Of a stretch of 64,000 bases of DNA, positions 51,353 to 59,847 are shown in pieces; within the stretch, counting starts at the first letter, position 1, and each line of letters opens with the position of its first letter. The stretch is from JAWPMT01 sp965267435 (GTDB lineage: Bacteria; Bacteroidota; Bacteroidia; Cytophagales; Cyclobacteriaceae). The DNA lies in NCBI GenBank assembly GCA_965267435.1, contig OZ253960.1:5766001-5830000 (forward strand), given 5' to 3'. The translations under genes and the position numbers were made by a program. Below the pieces are notes generated by a model. It was not told the DNA's origin, made no database searches, and saw nothing but the letters and a program-made list of their open reading frames with translations.

Positions 51353-53266
51353 TTACAAACTGTAACTGATGATTTGCTTTTTGTCGGCTTTGAAGAACAC
51401 CTGTCCACTGACCAGGTCATAGTCATAGATAGGCTTCTTGTCTCCAAGTTGGAGTGTACCCAACTCCTCACCTGTTCTTCGATCCACTTTCACCAGACCG
51501 GAACCTTTGGCCTGGCCGCCTGCACCCACTTTTGTGAGGACCATGCGGATATTGCCCTTGGTGATGCTCGCTTTGAACTTTTTCTTGGCCTCAGCACCGG
51601 CCATCCCTGCGGCACTGGCAAGGTCCTCCGCCTGCTGTGCATACATCTTGGCGTAGTAGTCGTTGGAACCATACACAGAATTGCCAGCTATATAGCCTGA
51701 CTGCGCAGCGGAGGCAGTCGCCATTGCCATAATGGCTACCTGTGCGGCTCTTAGTGCGATTTTCGCCGCTACAGACATTCCAGGTGCCTCCCAGTATTTT
51801 TTCCAACGCAAACTACCGTCAGGATTGATCATCACAAGGTTGTTGGACTCTGAGAAAAGGTAGCCGCCATCGACTAGCTCAATGTTGTTAGGGGCGGTTC
51901 CCTTCTCACCCTGAAATTCCTTGTCCAGGTTATTGTATAGCACTTTATAGTTGCCAGTGAGGAGGTCCACCTCGAAGAGGTTGCCATCTATTAGCATGAT
52001 CTCCTTCGTGAGCTCGGGCTTGTATCGTAGAGCAGGTACTTCGAGCATTCCCTTTTTGCTCCAGATAAGTTCCCCATCAAACTGGATGTAGCCGAGTCTG
52101 CCCTTATCATCGGAATACATGATACCAGTTGCTGCCACTTGATCAATGGTGATCCCTTTGATTTTCTGATCCCAAATGATGGACCCATCGTCTTTGTTCA
52201 TCAGCTGTAGGAACTTCCCTTTCGAGGTTGCGAGAATTCCTCGATCGCCCAAATCCACGACGTAGCCGTCAATCTTCTTCGCGGTCCATTTTTCGCTGCC
52301 ATCTTTCAGGTCATAGAGCTTGAAGTTCTTTTCGTCAGCCACGACTACCCCGTAGCCCATGGCAGTCATGGCGGGTACTTCCTTCAGTTTTAGCTCCAGT
52401 TCCCAAAGTTTCTCGCCAGAAGAGATATCAAGAGCGATCAGGGCGCCACTATTCTTCTTCCTTTCGAAGAAATAGCCTGTTGAGAGGTCCAGACTCAAAT
52501 CAAACTCCTGGAATGTTTGCTTTTTGTGGGTGGTATTGTAAGACCAAACCACGCCACCAGTTTTTGGATCCATTTTCGCCACCTGTGTGGTTCCAGCGAG
52601 CACGATATTTCCATCATCGAGTACGTAAGGGAATCCGTTTACGGCAATTTCATCGTTAGTCCAGATGACTTTTTGAGAGAGCAGATCTACCATTTTTGTG
52701 AGGGTGATTTCTGGCTGGCCTTTTTGCGCATAGTCCGTGTAAGACGTAGAAATGATCACCATTCTGAGCTCCGGGATATAACCCGTCCCAGTGTAGTTGA
52801 ACGTGGCTATTTCCCCGATAATAGGCACTTTCTGGATGGGCATCTCAGCTATCCTCGGGCTAATTACTTCCGTTCCATTGTTAATGTTGATGATAGCATA
52901 CTGCTTATAGGTAACATTATCCGAAAAGCGGATTTCGATGTAATCGGAGACCTCGGGAGCCTCTTCATCGGAGAGTACGCGTATAAAATTTTCAAATGCG
53001 TACTTAGGCTCTACCTTTTTTCCATCGGGGCCTTTCATCTTCTTGGCCATTTCGAAAGCATCGGTAGACCAAAGTAGGTTTCCATCGCGAGTGTCTACTC
53101 CATGGAGATTCCAGTCGCTTGTACCTACTAGCAGTATACCGCTTTCGGTTACCTTGTTCCATTCGATCTCCTTTTCGAAGTTGAGTTGCCATAAGGCCTC
53201 TTGGGCGGTTGCTACTCCTGTCAAGAATAGGAGTAAAATGAGCGTAGTTAGATTGTTCTTTTGCAT
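51353..53266 (-). CDS. Exported PQQ-type (BamB-like) beta-propeller protein
   Basis: A 637-residue protein starting at MQKNNLTTLILLLFLTGVATAQ, a signal peptide. The mature protein has propeller blades with the PQQ repeat wording: LLVGTSDWNLHGVDTRDGNLLWS, KMDPKTGGVVWSYN, ALDISSGEKLWELEL and MNKDDGSIIWDQKI. An Ala-rich helical insert (AAKIALRAAQVAIMAMATAS) interrupts the propeller after residue 495. It is likely a periplasmic scaffold. It heads the operon with the caspase fusion, and its promoter carries two palindromes. Confidence 0.82.
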   Translation of the reverse strand: MQKNNLTTLILLLFLTGVATAQEALWQLNFEKEIEWNKVTESGILLVGTSDWNLHGVDTRDGNLLWSTDAFEMAKKMKGPDGKKVEPKYAFENFIRVLSDEEAPEVSDYIEIRFSDNVTYKQYAIININNGTEVISPRIAEMPIQKVPIIGEIATFNYTGTGYIPELRMVIISTSYTDYAQKGQPEITLTKMVDLLSQKVIWTNDEIAVNGFPYVLDDGNIVLAGTTQVAKMDPKTGGVVWSYNTTHKKQTFQEFDLSLDLSTGYFFERKKNSGALIALDISSGEKLWELELKLKEVPAMTAMGYGVVVADEKNFKLYDLKDGSEKWTAKKIDGYVVDLGDRGILATSKGKFLQLMNKDDGSIIWDQKIKGITIDQVAATGIMYSDDKGRLGYIQFDGELIWSKKGMLEVPALRYKPELTKEIMLIDGNLFEVDLLTGNYKVLYNNLDKEFQGEKGTAPNNIELVDGGYLFSESNNLVMINPDGSLRWKKYWEAPGMSVAAKIALRAAQVAIMAMATASAAQSGYIAGNSVYGSNDYYAKMYAQQAEDLASAAGMAGAEAKKKFKASITKGNIRMVLTKVGAGGQAKGSGLVKVDRRTGEELGTLQLGDKKPIYDYDLVSGQVFFKADKKQIISYSL

Positions 53267-53316
53267 CACAGTACAGTTTTTTAGTGATAGTGAACTTTTT
53301 ATCGTCACCGTGATAT

Positions 53317-53324
53317 CAAAACTA
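53317..53324 (-). promoter_or_regulatory. -7 box of the propeller-caspase operon
   Basis: On the minus strand the sequence TAGTTTTG is a perfect TAnnTTTG box, 50 bp before the start codon. There is no good -33 element (TTAC at the expected position), as expected for an activator-dependent promoter. The palindrome at 53337-53352 covers the -33 region. Confidence 0.55.
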
Positions 53325-53336
53325 GAATCGACCGTA

Positions 53337-53352
53337 ACGGAATGTAATCCGT
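53337..53352. promoter_or_regulatory. Palindrome over the -33 region of the propeller-caspase promoter
   Basis: ACGGA-ATGTAA-TCCGT has perfect 5-bp arms with a 6-bp spacer and sits exactly over the weak -33 region of the promoter at 53317-53324. Candidate site for the adjacent NarL-type regulator. Confidence 0.45.
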
Positions 53353-53364
53353 ATGGGCTGGCAT

Positions 53365-53381
53365 TTTCACGTACCGTGAAA
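53365..53381. promoter_or_regulatory. Second palindrome upstream of the propeller-caspase promoter
   Basis: TTTCACG-TAC-CGTGAAA has perfect 7-bp arms. It starts 28 bp upstream of the start of the first palindrome and 14 bp after the response regulator stop. It may bind the same regulator. A role as an RNA hairpin ending the regulator message is possible, but there is no T-tract. Confidence 0.5.
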
Positions 53382-53394
53382 CCCGTAGAATGTA

Positions 53395-54012
53395 CTAGAT
53401 GAGATTGTTGGCATAAGCGAACTTGATCAAGCCCACAAGGTTGTTAGTGCCACTCTTTCTGAAGATGTTTTTGCGATGTGTCTCGACGGTGCGTTCGCTG
53501 ATACAGAGTTCCTCCGCCATCTGTTTGTTCGTGTATTCTTTGGCGATGAGTTTCAATATCTCTCTCTCCCGCTCGGTGAGCAGTCGCTGATCGTCATTGG
53601 TATGTAGGCCTCTGATGAGCATCGTATTTACATCTGAGCTCAAGTACACCTTACCATTCCTCACCGCTCTGATGGCGTGCACCAGTTCGTCTTTTGAGTC
53701 CTTCTTTAGAATGTATCCATCTACGCCGACCTGCAATATTTCCTTGATCAGGTGCGCCTCGTCATGCATACTCAGCACGATGATCTTGATGTCCGGATAT
53801 TTCTGCTTGACTCTCCGAACAAGTGTCAGACCATCATCATCAGGGAGGTTGTAGTCGGAGATCAGCAGGTCTGCCTTCATCCGTGTAAGGTCCTCCAGGG
53901 TCTGGGACACGGTGCCTGCAGACCCGATCACTTCCATGTCGTCCTCCGCCGAAAGTATTTTAATGAGGCCAGCCAGAAGAATTGCATGATCATCTGTAAG
54001 GTAGATTTTCAT
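53395..54012 (-). CDS. NarL/LuxR-family response regulator
   Basis: A 205-residue protein starting MKIYLTDDHAILLAGLIKIL; the open frame has 14 further codons upstream. The receiver domain (1-120) has phospho-acceptor Asp53 in LLISDYNLPDDDG. The LuxR-type HTH (about 140-200) reads LTEREREILKLIAKEYTNKQMAEEL then ISERTVETHRKNIFRK. It is downstream of the HisKA_3 kinase gene (145-bp gap), its probable partner. The palindromes and promoter of the propeller-caspase operon lie immediately after it. Confidence 0.93.
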   Translation of the reverse strand: MKIYLTDDHAILLAGLIKILSAEDDMEVIGSAGTVSQTLEDLTRMKADLLISDYNLPDDDGLTLVRRVKQKYPDIKIIVLSMHDEAHLIKEILQVGVDGYILKKDSKDELVHAIRAVRNGKVYLSSDVNTMLIRGLHTNDDQRLLTEREREILKLIAKEYTNKQMAEELCISERTVETHRKNIFRKSGTNNLVGLIKFAYANNLI

Positions 54013-54157
54013 TCTTGGTGTACTTTTCCCCGCGACGAAAGATAATAAACTCATAGATATGGTTTATTGACAGAAGTCATGGGTCTCTTGCTGAGGGCAA
54101 GTGACCCATAGCAGATACCTCTTTTTAATCAAAGGACTGGGGAAAACCGGATAAAGT

Positions 54158-56149
54158 CTATACCGTGGGAATGGTATTTTTCTGTGCGGGTTTGGGGGCT
54201 TTTACCAGGGCCGGGGCATTCATGATGAGTGCATTGCCTCGCTTGCCAATCTGGGCGTCAATCTCCAAAGTACCCTGAATCAGATTGGTTCGAGTGTTTA
54301 AGTTCTTCCACCCACTGCCTTTTGATTCGGTCAGCAGAGTCTTATCAAACCCCTGCCCATTGTCTTCGATCAATAGGGTTATTTCGCTGTCATCCGCTGT
54401 GACCTGCAGCGTTATCTTATCAGCATCGGAGTATTTGAGGATGTTGTTGATCCACTCCTGTGAAATGCGATAGATAGAGATCTCCTGAATCTCAGTGAGG
54501 CGCTTGGAAAGGCCGAAAAAGTCGGTTTCGACAAACACTTTTTCCGCTTTATTGATGCGCTCGGCAAATTCTTTCAGACCGCTTTGCAGTCCACTTTTTA
54601 CCAATGTCTGCGGCATGAGATCAAAACAGATCCCCTTTAGCTCGTCGTACATGTCTTTGATGACTCGCTCGGATTCCTCGAAGACTTGCTGTCTCTCTGC
54701 GGGTTTTGAGTTGCTCTTCAGGTTGCCAAGGTTCATGTTCAAGATGGAGATCATCTGACCAAATCCGTCGTGCAGGTCCCTGGCGTATCTGGCTCGCTCC
54801 TTTTCTTGTGAACTGATGGTCGCATTGATCTCGGCCTCCTTGATGTGCAATTCTTCCTGCTGTAGTAAGATCTGCTGCTTCTTTCGCAAGCGGCTTCGAT
54901 TGAGGAGCCACAGAGCGCTCAGGGATAGTACTGTCACCACCAGGGCGATCGCCAGGTATTGGGTTCTTTGTAGTTGGGCTTGTTTTTCGGAGATCTGGGC
55001 TTCCTGCAGAGCAATCTGTTGCTCTTTTTTCTCGGTCTCATACTGGGTTTGGAGTTCGAAGATCTGTTTGGTTTTCGACGCTTCAAACATCCGATCTTTG
55101 ATCTCATTTCTTTGTAGGATGCTGCCGTAGGCATCCTCAAACCTGCCCTGACCAGCGAGTGCTTTGGACCATTCATTGAGCGCCTTGAACTGGAACTCCT
55201 GGGCTTCCATGGCTGAGGCTATTTTGAAAGCTTCCTCTGCACGGCTGGCACTGGCGACGAAGTCCTCCGTGAAATTGTAATTGGACGCCAGCAGGACCAG
55301 GGTGCTTGCCAGTTCATAGTCATTGCCGAGGTTTGTATGCTCCGCGATCGCCTCCAGGTAGTATGTTCTTGCCTGCTCATGATCCCTCAGGCTATCCAGG
55401 GCAATTCCGATGTTGCTTTTCATGTAGGGCACGTACCGTAGGTATCCGGCAGCTTCATAGGCTTGCATGGCCTCCTCTGAATATTCGATCGACTCTATGT
55501 AGTCACCTGTCTCCAGCATCACGCTGCCGATGTTTCCTTTCGTGACCATGATGCCAAAGTCTGAACCTACCTCCTCGTATATGCTCAAGGCTCGTGTATA
55601 GTACTCCAGGACTTTTTGGTACTCTTTCTGCTTCTTGTACACGATGCCAATATTGCCCAGGGCCATGGCTACGTTGAACTGCTGATCGTCAATGGCTTCA
55701 AATATCTTCAGCGCCTCAAAGTAGTGAGTCAGTGCCTGATCGTATCTACCCTGCTCATCGTGTACTATACCGAGGTTGTTGTAGGAATCTGCGATACCTA
55801 GCGAGTCGTCCAGCTCTATTTTCAGTGCCAAGGATTTATTGTGAAGGATCAAGGCACTATCCAGATCGCCTTTCGCCTCGAGCGCATTGGCCAAACTATT
55901 GTAGGAGGAGGCGATGGCTTTTTTGGAGTCCATCTCCAGACTTAAGTCCAAAGCCGACCTGGCGAATTGGTAAGCGCTGTCAGCATGGATGTTCTTGTAG
56001 AACCAGGAGAGTTCGTTGAGCGATTTAATTCGGTCAATCCCAGTCTGTTGAGGAAGGTTGGCTTTGATGCTGTCTATCTCTACATTTTGGGCGGCCAGAT
56101 CGTTGAGTGCAACCAGAAAAAATAGTAACCCAATTGTTCTCACAACCAT
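54158..56149 (-). CDS. TPR sensor histidine kinase, NarX/HisKA_3 type
   Basis: A 663-residue protein. A signal peptide (MVVRTIGLLFFLVALNDLAAQ) precedes periplasmic TPR repeats (about 30-350; 'SLGIADSYNNLGIVHDEQGRY' and similar). Then come a membrane helix (about 400-418, LAIALVVTVLSLSALWLLN), a coiled coil, and the HisKA_3 dimer domain with His460 in RYARDLHDGFGQM. The HATPase domain ends with the DNGQGF and GSGWKNLNTR motifs typical of NarX-type kinases. It senses through periplasmic TPRs and probably phosphorylates the adjacent NarL-type regulator. Confidence 0.93.
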   Translation of the reverse strand: MVVRTIGLLFFLVALNDLAAQNVEIDSIKANLPQQTGIDRIKSLNELSWFYKNIHADSAYQFARSALDLSLEMDSKKAIASSYNSLANALEAKGDLDSALILHNKSLALKIELDDSLGIADSYNNLGIVHDEQGRYDQALTHYFEALKIFEAIDDQQFNVAMALGNIGIVYKKQKEYQKVLEYYTRALSIYEEVGSDFGIMVTKGNIGSVMLETGDYIESIEYSEEAMQAYEAAGYLRYVPYMKSNIGIALDSLRDHEQARTYYLEAIAEHTNLGNDYELASTLVLLASNYNFTEDFVASASRAEEAFKIASAMEAQEFQFKALNEWSKALAGQGRFEDAYGSILQRNEIKDRMFEASKTKQIFELQTQYETEKKEQQIALQEAQISEKQAQLQRTQYLAIALVVTVLSLSALWLLNRSRLRKKQQILLQQEELHIKEAEINATISSQEKERARYARDLHDGFGQMISILNMNLGNLKSNSKPAERQQVFEESERVIKDMYDELKGICFDLMPQTLVKSGLQSGLKEFAERINKAEKVFVETDFFGLSKRLTEIQEISIYRISQEWINNILKYSDADKITLQVTADDSEITLLIEDNGQGFDKTLLTESKGSGWKNLNTRTNLIQGTLEIDAQIGKRGNALIMNAPALVKAPKPAQKNTIPTV

Positions 56150-56210
56150 AAATCTAAGGAACTGATTGGTTTTCGCAATTTTACTATCAGGAAATTATGG
56201 AACATGCCGA

Positions 56211-56251
56211 TTGATTGACTTACACAGCCCTTTGATTGACTTATATGGCCC
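56211..56251. repeat. Tandem 20-bp repeat upstream of the TPR kinase
   Basis: TTGATTGACTTACACAGCCC (56211-56230) and TTGATTGACTTATATGGCCC (56232-56251) share 16 of 20 positions and are 21 bp apart. They lie about 60-100 bp upstream of the kinase start. Their spacing of two helical turns suits a dimeric activator or repressor binding on one face. Confidence 0.6.
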
Positions 56252-56285
56252 TGCATTTTGGGGAAGTGTAACTGATCATCGCTAT

Positions 56286-56343
56286 GCCGGTGTCTCCACC
56301 GGCTTACGAGACTGACTTTTTCGACGTCGGTGAGGACACCGAC
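56286..56343. repeat. Two near-mirrored short hairpins
   Basis: GCCGGT-GTCTCC-ACCGGC (56286-56303) and GTCGGT-GAGGAC-ACCGAC (56326-56343) each have perfect 6-bp arms. The second nearly equals the reverse complement of the first (CGGTGGAGACACCG against CGGTGAGGACACCG). Possibly a repeated intergenic element such as a REP-like pair. Confidence 0.5.
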
Positions 56344-56394
56344 CGTGCGAAAGGATTTCCAAAAACATCAACTACCTCGAAGCCACCTAGCTGT

Positions 56395-56490
56395 CAAAAT
56401 AGACCCGATGGGAGTGGCAGCCGGCAGGGCCTGAGCGGAGGGATAGCGGGGCCGTACTACAACGGACAGCGGGACAGAAAGTGGGTGCGG
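56395..56490 (+). ncRNA. GC-rich element, possible structured RNA or intergenic repeat
   Basis: A GC-rich stretch in an otherwise AT-richer gap with GGGAGTGGCAGCCGGC, GAGCGGAGGGATAGCGGGGC and CCGT-actaca-ACGG near its end. The wording recalls intergenic elements of Bacteroidota that I cannot name, and it shares style (GGGAGT/GGGATG..GCCGGC) with the element at 6104-6200. Strand and function are uncertain. Confidence 0.3.
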
Positions 56491-56544
56491 AGGTCAAACT
56501 GGTCTCTCCAAATAACAATCTGTCGGGGACGCCGTTATAATGTT

Positions 56545-56552
56545 TACATTTG
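56545..56552 (+). promoter_or_regulatory. -7 box of the first padR gene
   Basis: TACATTTG is a perfect TAnnTTTG box, 24 bp before the padR start. No clear -33 TTTG was found. Confidence 0.45.
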
Positions 56553-56576
56553 CACAGAAAATAATATTTATGTGTT

Positions 56577-56921
56577 ATGAAAGGCACTTATCTGGGAGAA
56601 TTTGAGGAGCTGATCTTGCTGACCGTGGCATCCATCGGCAACGACGCGTATGCCGTCAATGTAAAAGAAGAGGCCAGCAAATTCTCGGATCGCAAGATCA
56701 ATATCAGTGCGGTCCATTCGTCACTTTATCGGTTGGAAGACAAGGGCTTCCTCACGTCAGAATTTGGGGGCGCCACGCAAAAGCGTGGAGGGAAACAGAA
56801 GCGCCTTTTTAAGGTCACTAGTGCGGGTTTTGAGAGTCTACAGGCGTCAAAATCTATGAGAGAGAATATCTGGAAAAACATCCCGCAGCTTTCATTTCGC
56901 ACGGTCTTTGGCACTGTCTGA
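56577..56921 (+). CDS. PadR family transcriptional regulator, first copy
   Basis: A 114-residue protein: GEFEELILLTVASIGNDAYAV, then the winged helix with ISAVHSSLYRLEDKGFLTSEF and the wing GGKQKRLFKVTSAG. This is the PadR_N fold; the long C-terminal dimer helix of larger PadR proteins is short here. Members of this small Bacteroidota class sit directly upstream of an FtsX-type permease and presumably repress it. Its 3' end overlaps the permease frame. Confidence 0.9.
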   Translation: MKGTYLGEFEELILLTVASIGNDAYAVNVKEEASKFSDRKINISAVHSSLYRLEDKGFLTSEFGGATQKRGGKQKRLFKVTSAGFESLQASKSMRENIWKNIPQLSFRTVFGTV

Positions 56922-59586
56922 GACCACCATACCACACCCTCCACGCTTTGGTCGCTGGCTCCTCGAGCGCATCTATGGCCGGGAACTGTTTGACGAGATC
57001 TCCGGTGATCTACAGGAGATCTATATCGACCAGGTGGAGAAAAAGGGGCGATGGCGAGCATCGGCGAACTACATGGTAGATGCCGTGCTGTCGCTGCGCA
57101 ACTACGATTTGAAATACAGAAAAAGGTCATATAAAACTCATAATAATTCACTAGCAATGTTTCAGAACTACCTCAAGATGACGTTTCGCAACATCTCGCG
57201 AAACAAAGTCTACTCAGCGCTCAACATCATGGGTCTAGCCCTCGGTTTGGCGGCATGCCTGTTCATCTTCCAGTATGTGTCGTATGAGCAGAGCTACGAC
57301 AAGTTCCACGTCAACCACGAGAACCTTTACCGCATACGGTACATGGTGTATCGCAATGGCGAGCTCAACATCGACTGTGCAGCGGCGGTGCCCAGGGTGG
57401 GTCCTTTTATGAAGGAGAACATGCCCGAGGTCAGGGAGTTTGCGCGCGCCTTTCCTACTTCGGGGATTGTAGAATACGAGAACCGCGTCTTTCGAGAAGA
57501 GCGGATGCACTTTGCCGATCCGGCATTTCTAAAGATGTTCACTTATCCCATGATCGCTGGTAATCCCGAGACGGCATTGACGGAGCCCAACTCCGTTGTG
57601 GTCACTGAATCCACAGCGCGCAAGTACTTTGGAGATAGTGACTGGCTGGGCAAGAAGATCAGGGTGGACCAGGAGCACACCGCTGAGATAACCGGTGTCG
57701 TAGAGGATGTGCCCAACAACTCCCACTTCAAGTTCGACTTCCTTATCTCGTACGAGACGCTGAACAACTTGACGAGAAATGATGACGGTACTTCGGCTTC
57801 AGAGACCGCTTGGGGTTGGTACGACTTTAACTCCTACGTGCTCCTGGAACCAGGTGTGGATATCGACGATTACAATAAGCGTTTTGCAGATGTGCTGTTT
57901 GCCGAGCGAGGCGAGGATTTTGAGAAATATAACTTCAAGGCCGAGTTCCCCTTGCAGCCGATCGTTGATATTCATCTTTACTCCAACCTGCTACAGGAGT
58001 CGGAGCCTGAGGAACAGGGTGATGGTGACGCTGTTTTCTTCTTGTCTGTCATTGCTATTTTCATCCTGGTGATTGCGTGGATCAATTACATCAACCTCTC
58101 AACAGCTCGCGCCATCGAGCGTGCCAAAGAGGTGGGCATACGCAAGACAATGGGAGCGTTTCGCAAGCAGCTTGTGTACCAGTTTCTCGCAGAGTCACTG
58201 GTGCTGAACACGCTGGCGATGGTGCTTGCTTTGCTGATCGTCATTGGTGGCATTCGGTATTTCAATATGTTGACGGACTCCGTATTGTCACTGGGCTTTC
58301 TGGTCGATCCGGTCTTCTGGTTGATAGTTGTGGGGGTACTATTCGTCGGTTCCGCGCTGTCGGGTCTCTATCCGGCTTTCGTGCTCTCTTCGTTCCAGCC
58401 TGCTACCGTTTTGAAGGGGCGAATGTCGGGTGATCGCGTGGGGAATCAATTGCGACGGGGATTGGTCGTGCTTCAGTTTACTTTCTCTGTGGTATGTATT
58501 GCGGGCACAGTGGTGGTCTATCAGCAGCTCAGCTACATGCAAAGTGTAGATCTGGGTTTTGAGATGGTGGATAGGCTTGTGATACATGGCCCCGATGCCT
58601 ATGCTGGTTCAGATTCGTCTTATGTTGCGGCGCTCAAATCGTTTAAGAACGAGGTAGCCAGACACTCGGACGTTGCTGATATATCCAATAGCTCGAATGT
58701 GCCGGGGCATGAGATTTTCTGGACCACAGGGATCAAGAAGGCGGAGGAAACGGATGATAACTTCAAAACCATCTACCACGCCGGCGTGGATTATGAGTAC
58801 TTCGATACGTATGGTATCGAGCTGCTTGCAGGTCGGAACTATGGTCCAACTTTCAGCGATACTACTTCGGTGATATTGAACCTCAGTGGCGTGCGTTTTG
58901 TAGGTTTCGAGTCTGCGGAGCAAGCCATCGGCAAGAAGGTGACGAATCGTGGGCGTGAGCAAACGATTGTGGGTGTAGTGGAGGACTACAATCAGATGTC
59001 TTTGAAGAACGTCATCGCGCCGATCGTGTTTCCATTGGTGGAGAATAGTTCTCGCTTCTTTACGGTGAAATTGGAAGCTGGCCGGTACCAGGATGTACTC
59101 CAGATCGCCGAAGAGCAGTACATGTCCAGGTTTCCAGGAAACCCGTTTGAGTATTTCTTCCTGGATCAATATTACAATCGTCAATATGAGAATGATCGCA
59201 CTTTCAGCCGTGTCTTTTTGCTCTTCGCTGCGTTTGCGATTATCGTTGCCTGTCTGGGGCTCTTTGGGCTTTCGTCATTTAGTGCGCTGAAGAGGACCAA
59301 AGAAATTGGGATTCGGAAAGCGATTGGCGCAGATGTGGGGCAGATCGTGACCTTGCTCTCGAAGGAGTTTTTGATCCTGGTGGTGATTGGGAACGTCCTG
59401 GCCTGGCCTTTGATCTACTTCGGGATGGGCTCCTGGCTTCAGAACTTTCCTGACAGAATAACCATTGGTGTGCCTGTGTTCCTGATTTCGGCATTGATCG
59501 TGGTGGTCATAGCGATAATCACCGTGAGCTACAAAACCATCACGGCAGCACGCTCCAATCCCGTGAGGGCACTTCGTTACGAATAA
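56908..59586 (+). CDS. ABC transporter permease, FtsX/MacB-type with N-terminal extension
   Basis: An 892-residue protein. Residues 1-80 hold the extension seen in PadR-linked permeases (PPRFGRWLLERIYGRELFDEISGDLQEIY). Then follow a first helix (GLALGLAACLFIFQY), a large periplasmic MacB-type domain, three helices near 375-490, a second periplasmic domain and three C-terminal helices ending in KTITAARSNPVRALRYE. No early ATG is in frame, so I accept the TTG at 56908, inside the padR 3' end; the true start is uncertain. No ATP-binding subunit is in the window. Probably exports or responds to an envelope-active compound. Confidence 0.88.
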   Translation: MALSETTIPHPPRFGRWLLERIYGRELFDEISGDLQEIYIDQVEKKGRWRASANYMVDAVLSLRNYDLKYRKRSYKTHNNSLAMFQNYLKMTFRNISRNKVYSALNIMGLALGLAACLFIFQYVSYEQSYDKFHVNHENLYRIRYMVYRNGELNIDCAAAVPRVGPFMKENMPEVREFARAFPTSGIVEYENRVFREERMHFADPAFLKMFTYPMIAGNPETALTEPNSVVVTESTARKYFGDSDWLGKKIRVDQEHTAEITGVVEDVPNNSHFKFDFLISYETLNNLTRNDDGTSASETAWGWYDFNSYVLLEPGVDIDDYNKRFADVLFAERGEDFEKYNFKAEFPLQPIVDIHLYSNLLQESEPEEQGDGDAVFFLSVIAIFILVIAWINYINLSTARAIERAKEVGIRKTMGAFRKQLVYQFLAESLVLNTLAMVLALLIVIGGIRYFNMLTDSVLSLGFLVDPVFWLIVVGVLFVGSALSGLYPAFVLSSFQPATVLKGRMSGDRVGNQLRRGLVVLQFTFSVVCIAGTVVVYQQLSYMQSVDLGFEMVDRLVIHGPDAYAGSDSSYVAALKSFKNEVARHSDVADISNSSNVPGHEIFWTTGIKKAEETDDNFKTIYHAGVDYEYFDTYGIELLAGRNYGPTFSDTTSVILNLSGVRFVGFESAEQAIGKKVTNRGREQTIVGVVEDYNQMSLKNVIAPIVFPLVENSSRFFTVKLEAGRYQDVLQIAEEQYMSRFPGNPFEYFFLDQYYNRQYENDRTFSRVFLLFAAFAIIVACLGLFGLSSFSALKRTKEIGIRKAIGADVGQIVTLLSKEFLILVVIGNVLAWPLIYFGMGSWLQNFPDRITIGVPVFLISALIVVVIAIITVSYKTITAARSNPVRALRYE

Positions 59587-59592
59587 GAAATA

Positions 59593-59620
59593 GAGGGATC
59601 GTCCATTTTGGCGGTCCCTC
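59593..59620 (+). terminator. Hairpin after the first permease gene
   Basis: GAGGGA(T)CG pairs with CG(G)TCCCTC, beginning 6 bp after the permease stop codon. The following sequence is only mildly T-rich, so it is a probable but not certain terminator. Confidence 0.5.
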
Positions 59621-59736
59621 ATCTACATTTTCTGTTGATTCACCGAAAACCAGCATTGGTTCACAACGGCCTTGCAAACGATTGCGTAACTTCATTTACT
59701 GTTATTCAATCACGCTTACCAACAATCGTTATCGTC

Positions 59737-59835
59737 ATGAAAAGCATCATCGCTACTATCAAAGGTGAAATTCTGTATTACCTACTGTTGCTTTCCGCTG
59801 GTATTATCCTAAGTATGATCGTCACACCGATGTGA
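59737..59835 (+). CDS. Very small membrane protein candidate, 32 residues
   Basis: ATG at 59737 to TGA at 59833-59835. The product is MKSIIATIKGEILYY then a hydrophobic stretch LLLLSAGIILSMIVTPM: basic start, one helix. It has the form of a single-pass small membrane protein. Only its composition supports it; an upstream extension of the frame looks non-coding. Confidence 0.35.
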   Translation: MKSIIATIKGEILYYLLLLSAGIILSMIVTPM

Positions 59836-59847
59836 GGGTTCCCTTAT

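Larger units (their letters stand above)
56150..56576. other. 427-bp divergent region with repeats, hairpins and a padR promoter
   Basis: No convincing gene lies between the kinase and padR starts; an open frame here is low-complexity. The stretch holds a tandem 20-bp repeat (56211-56251), two short hairpins that nearly mirror each other (56286-56343), a GC-rich element (56395-56490) and a TAnnTTTG box (56545-56552). Confidence 0.6.

Noticed and set aside
56284..56580. 98-residue open frame between the kinase and padR
   Set aside because: It crosses two hairpins and a GC-rich element, and has low-complexity composition; it also overlaps the padR start.
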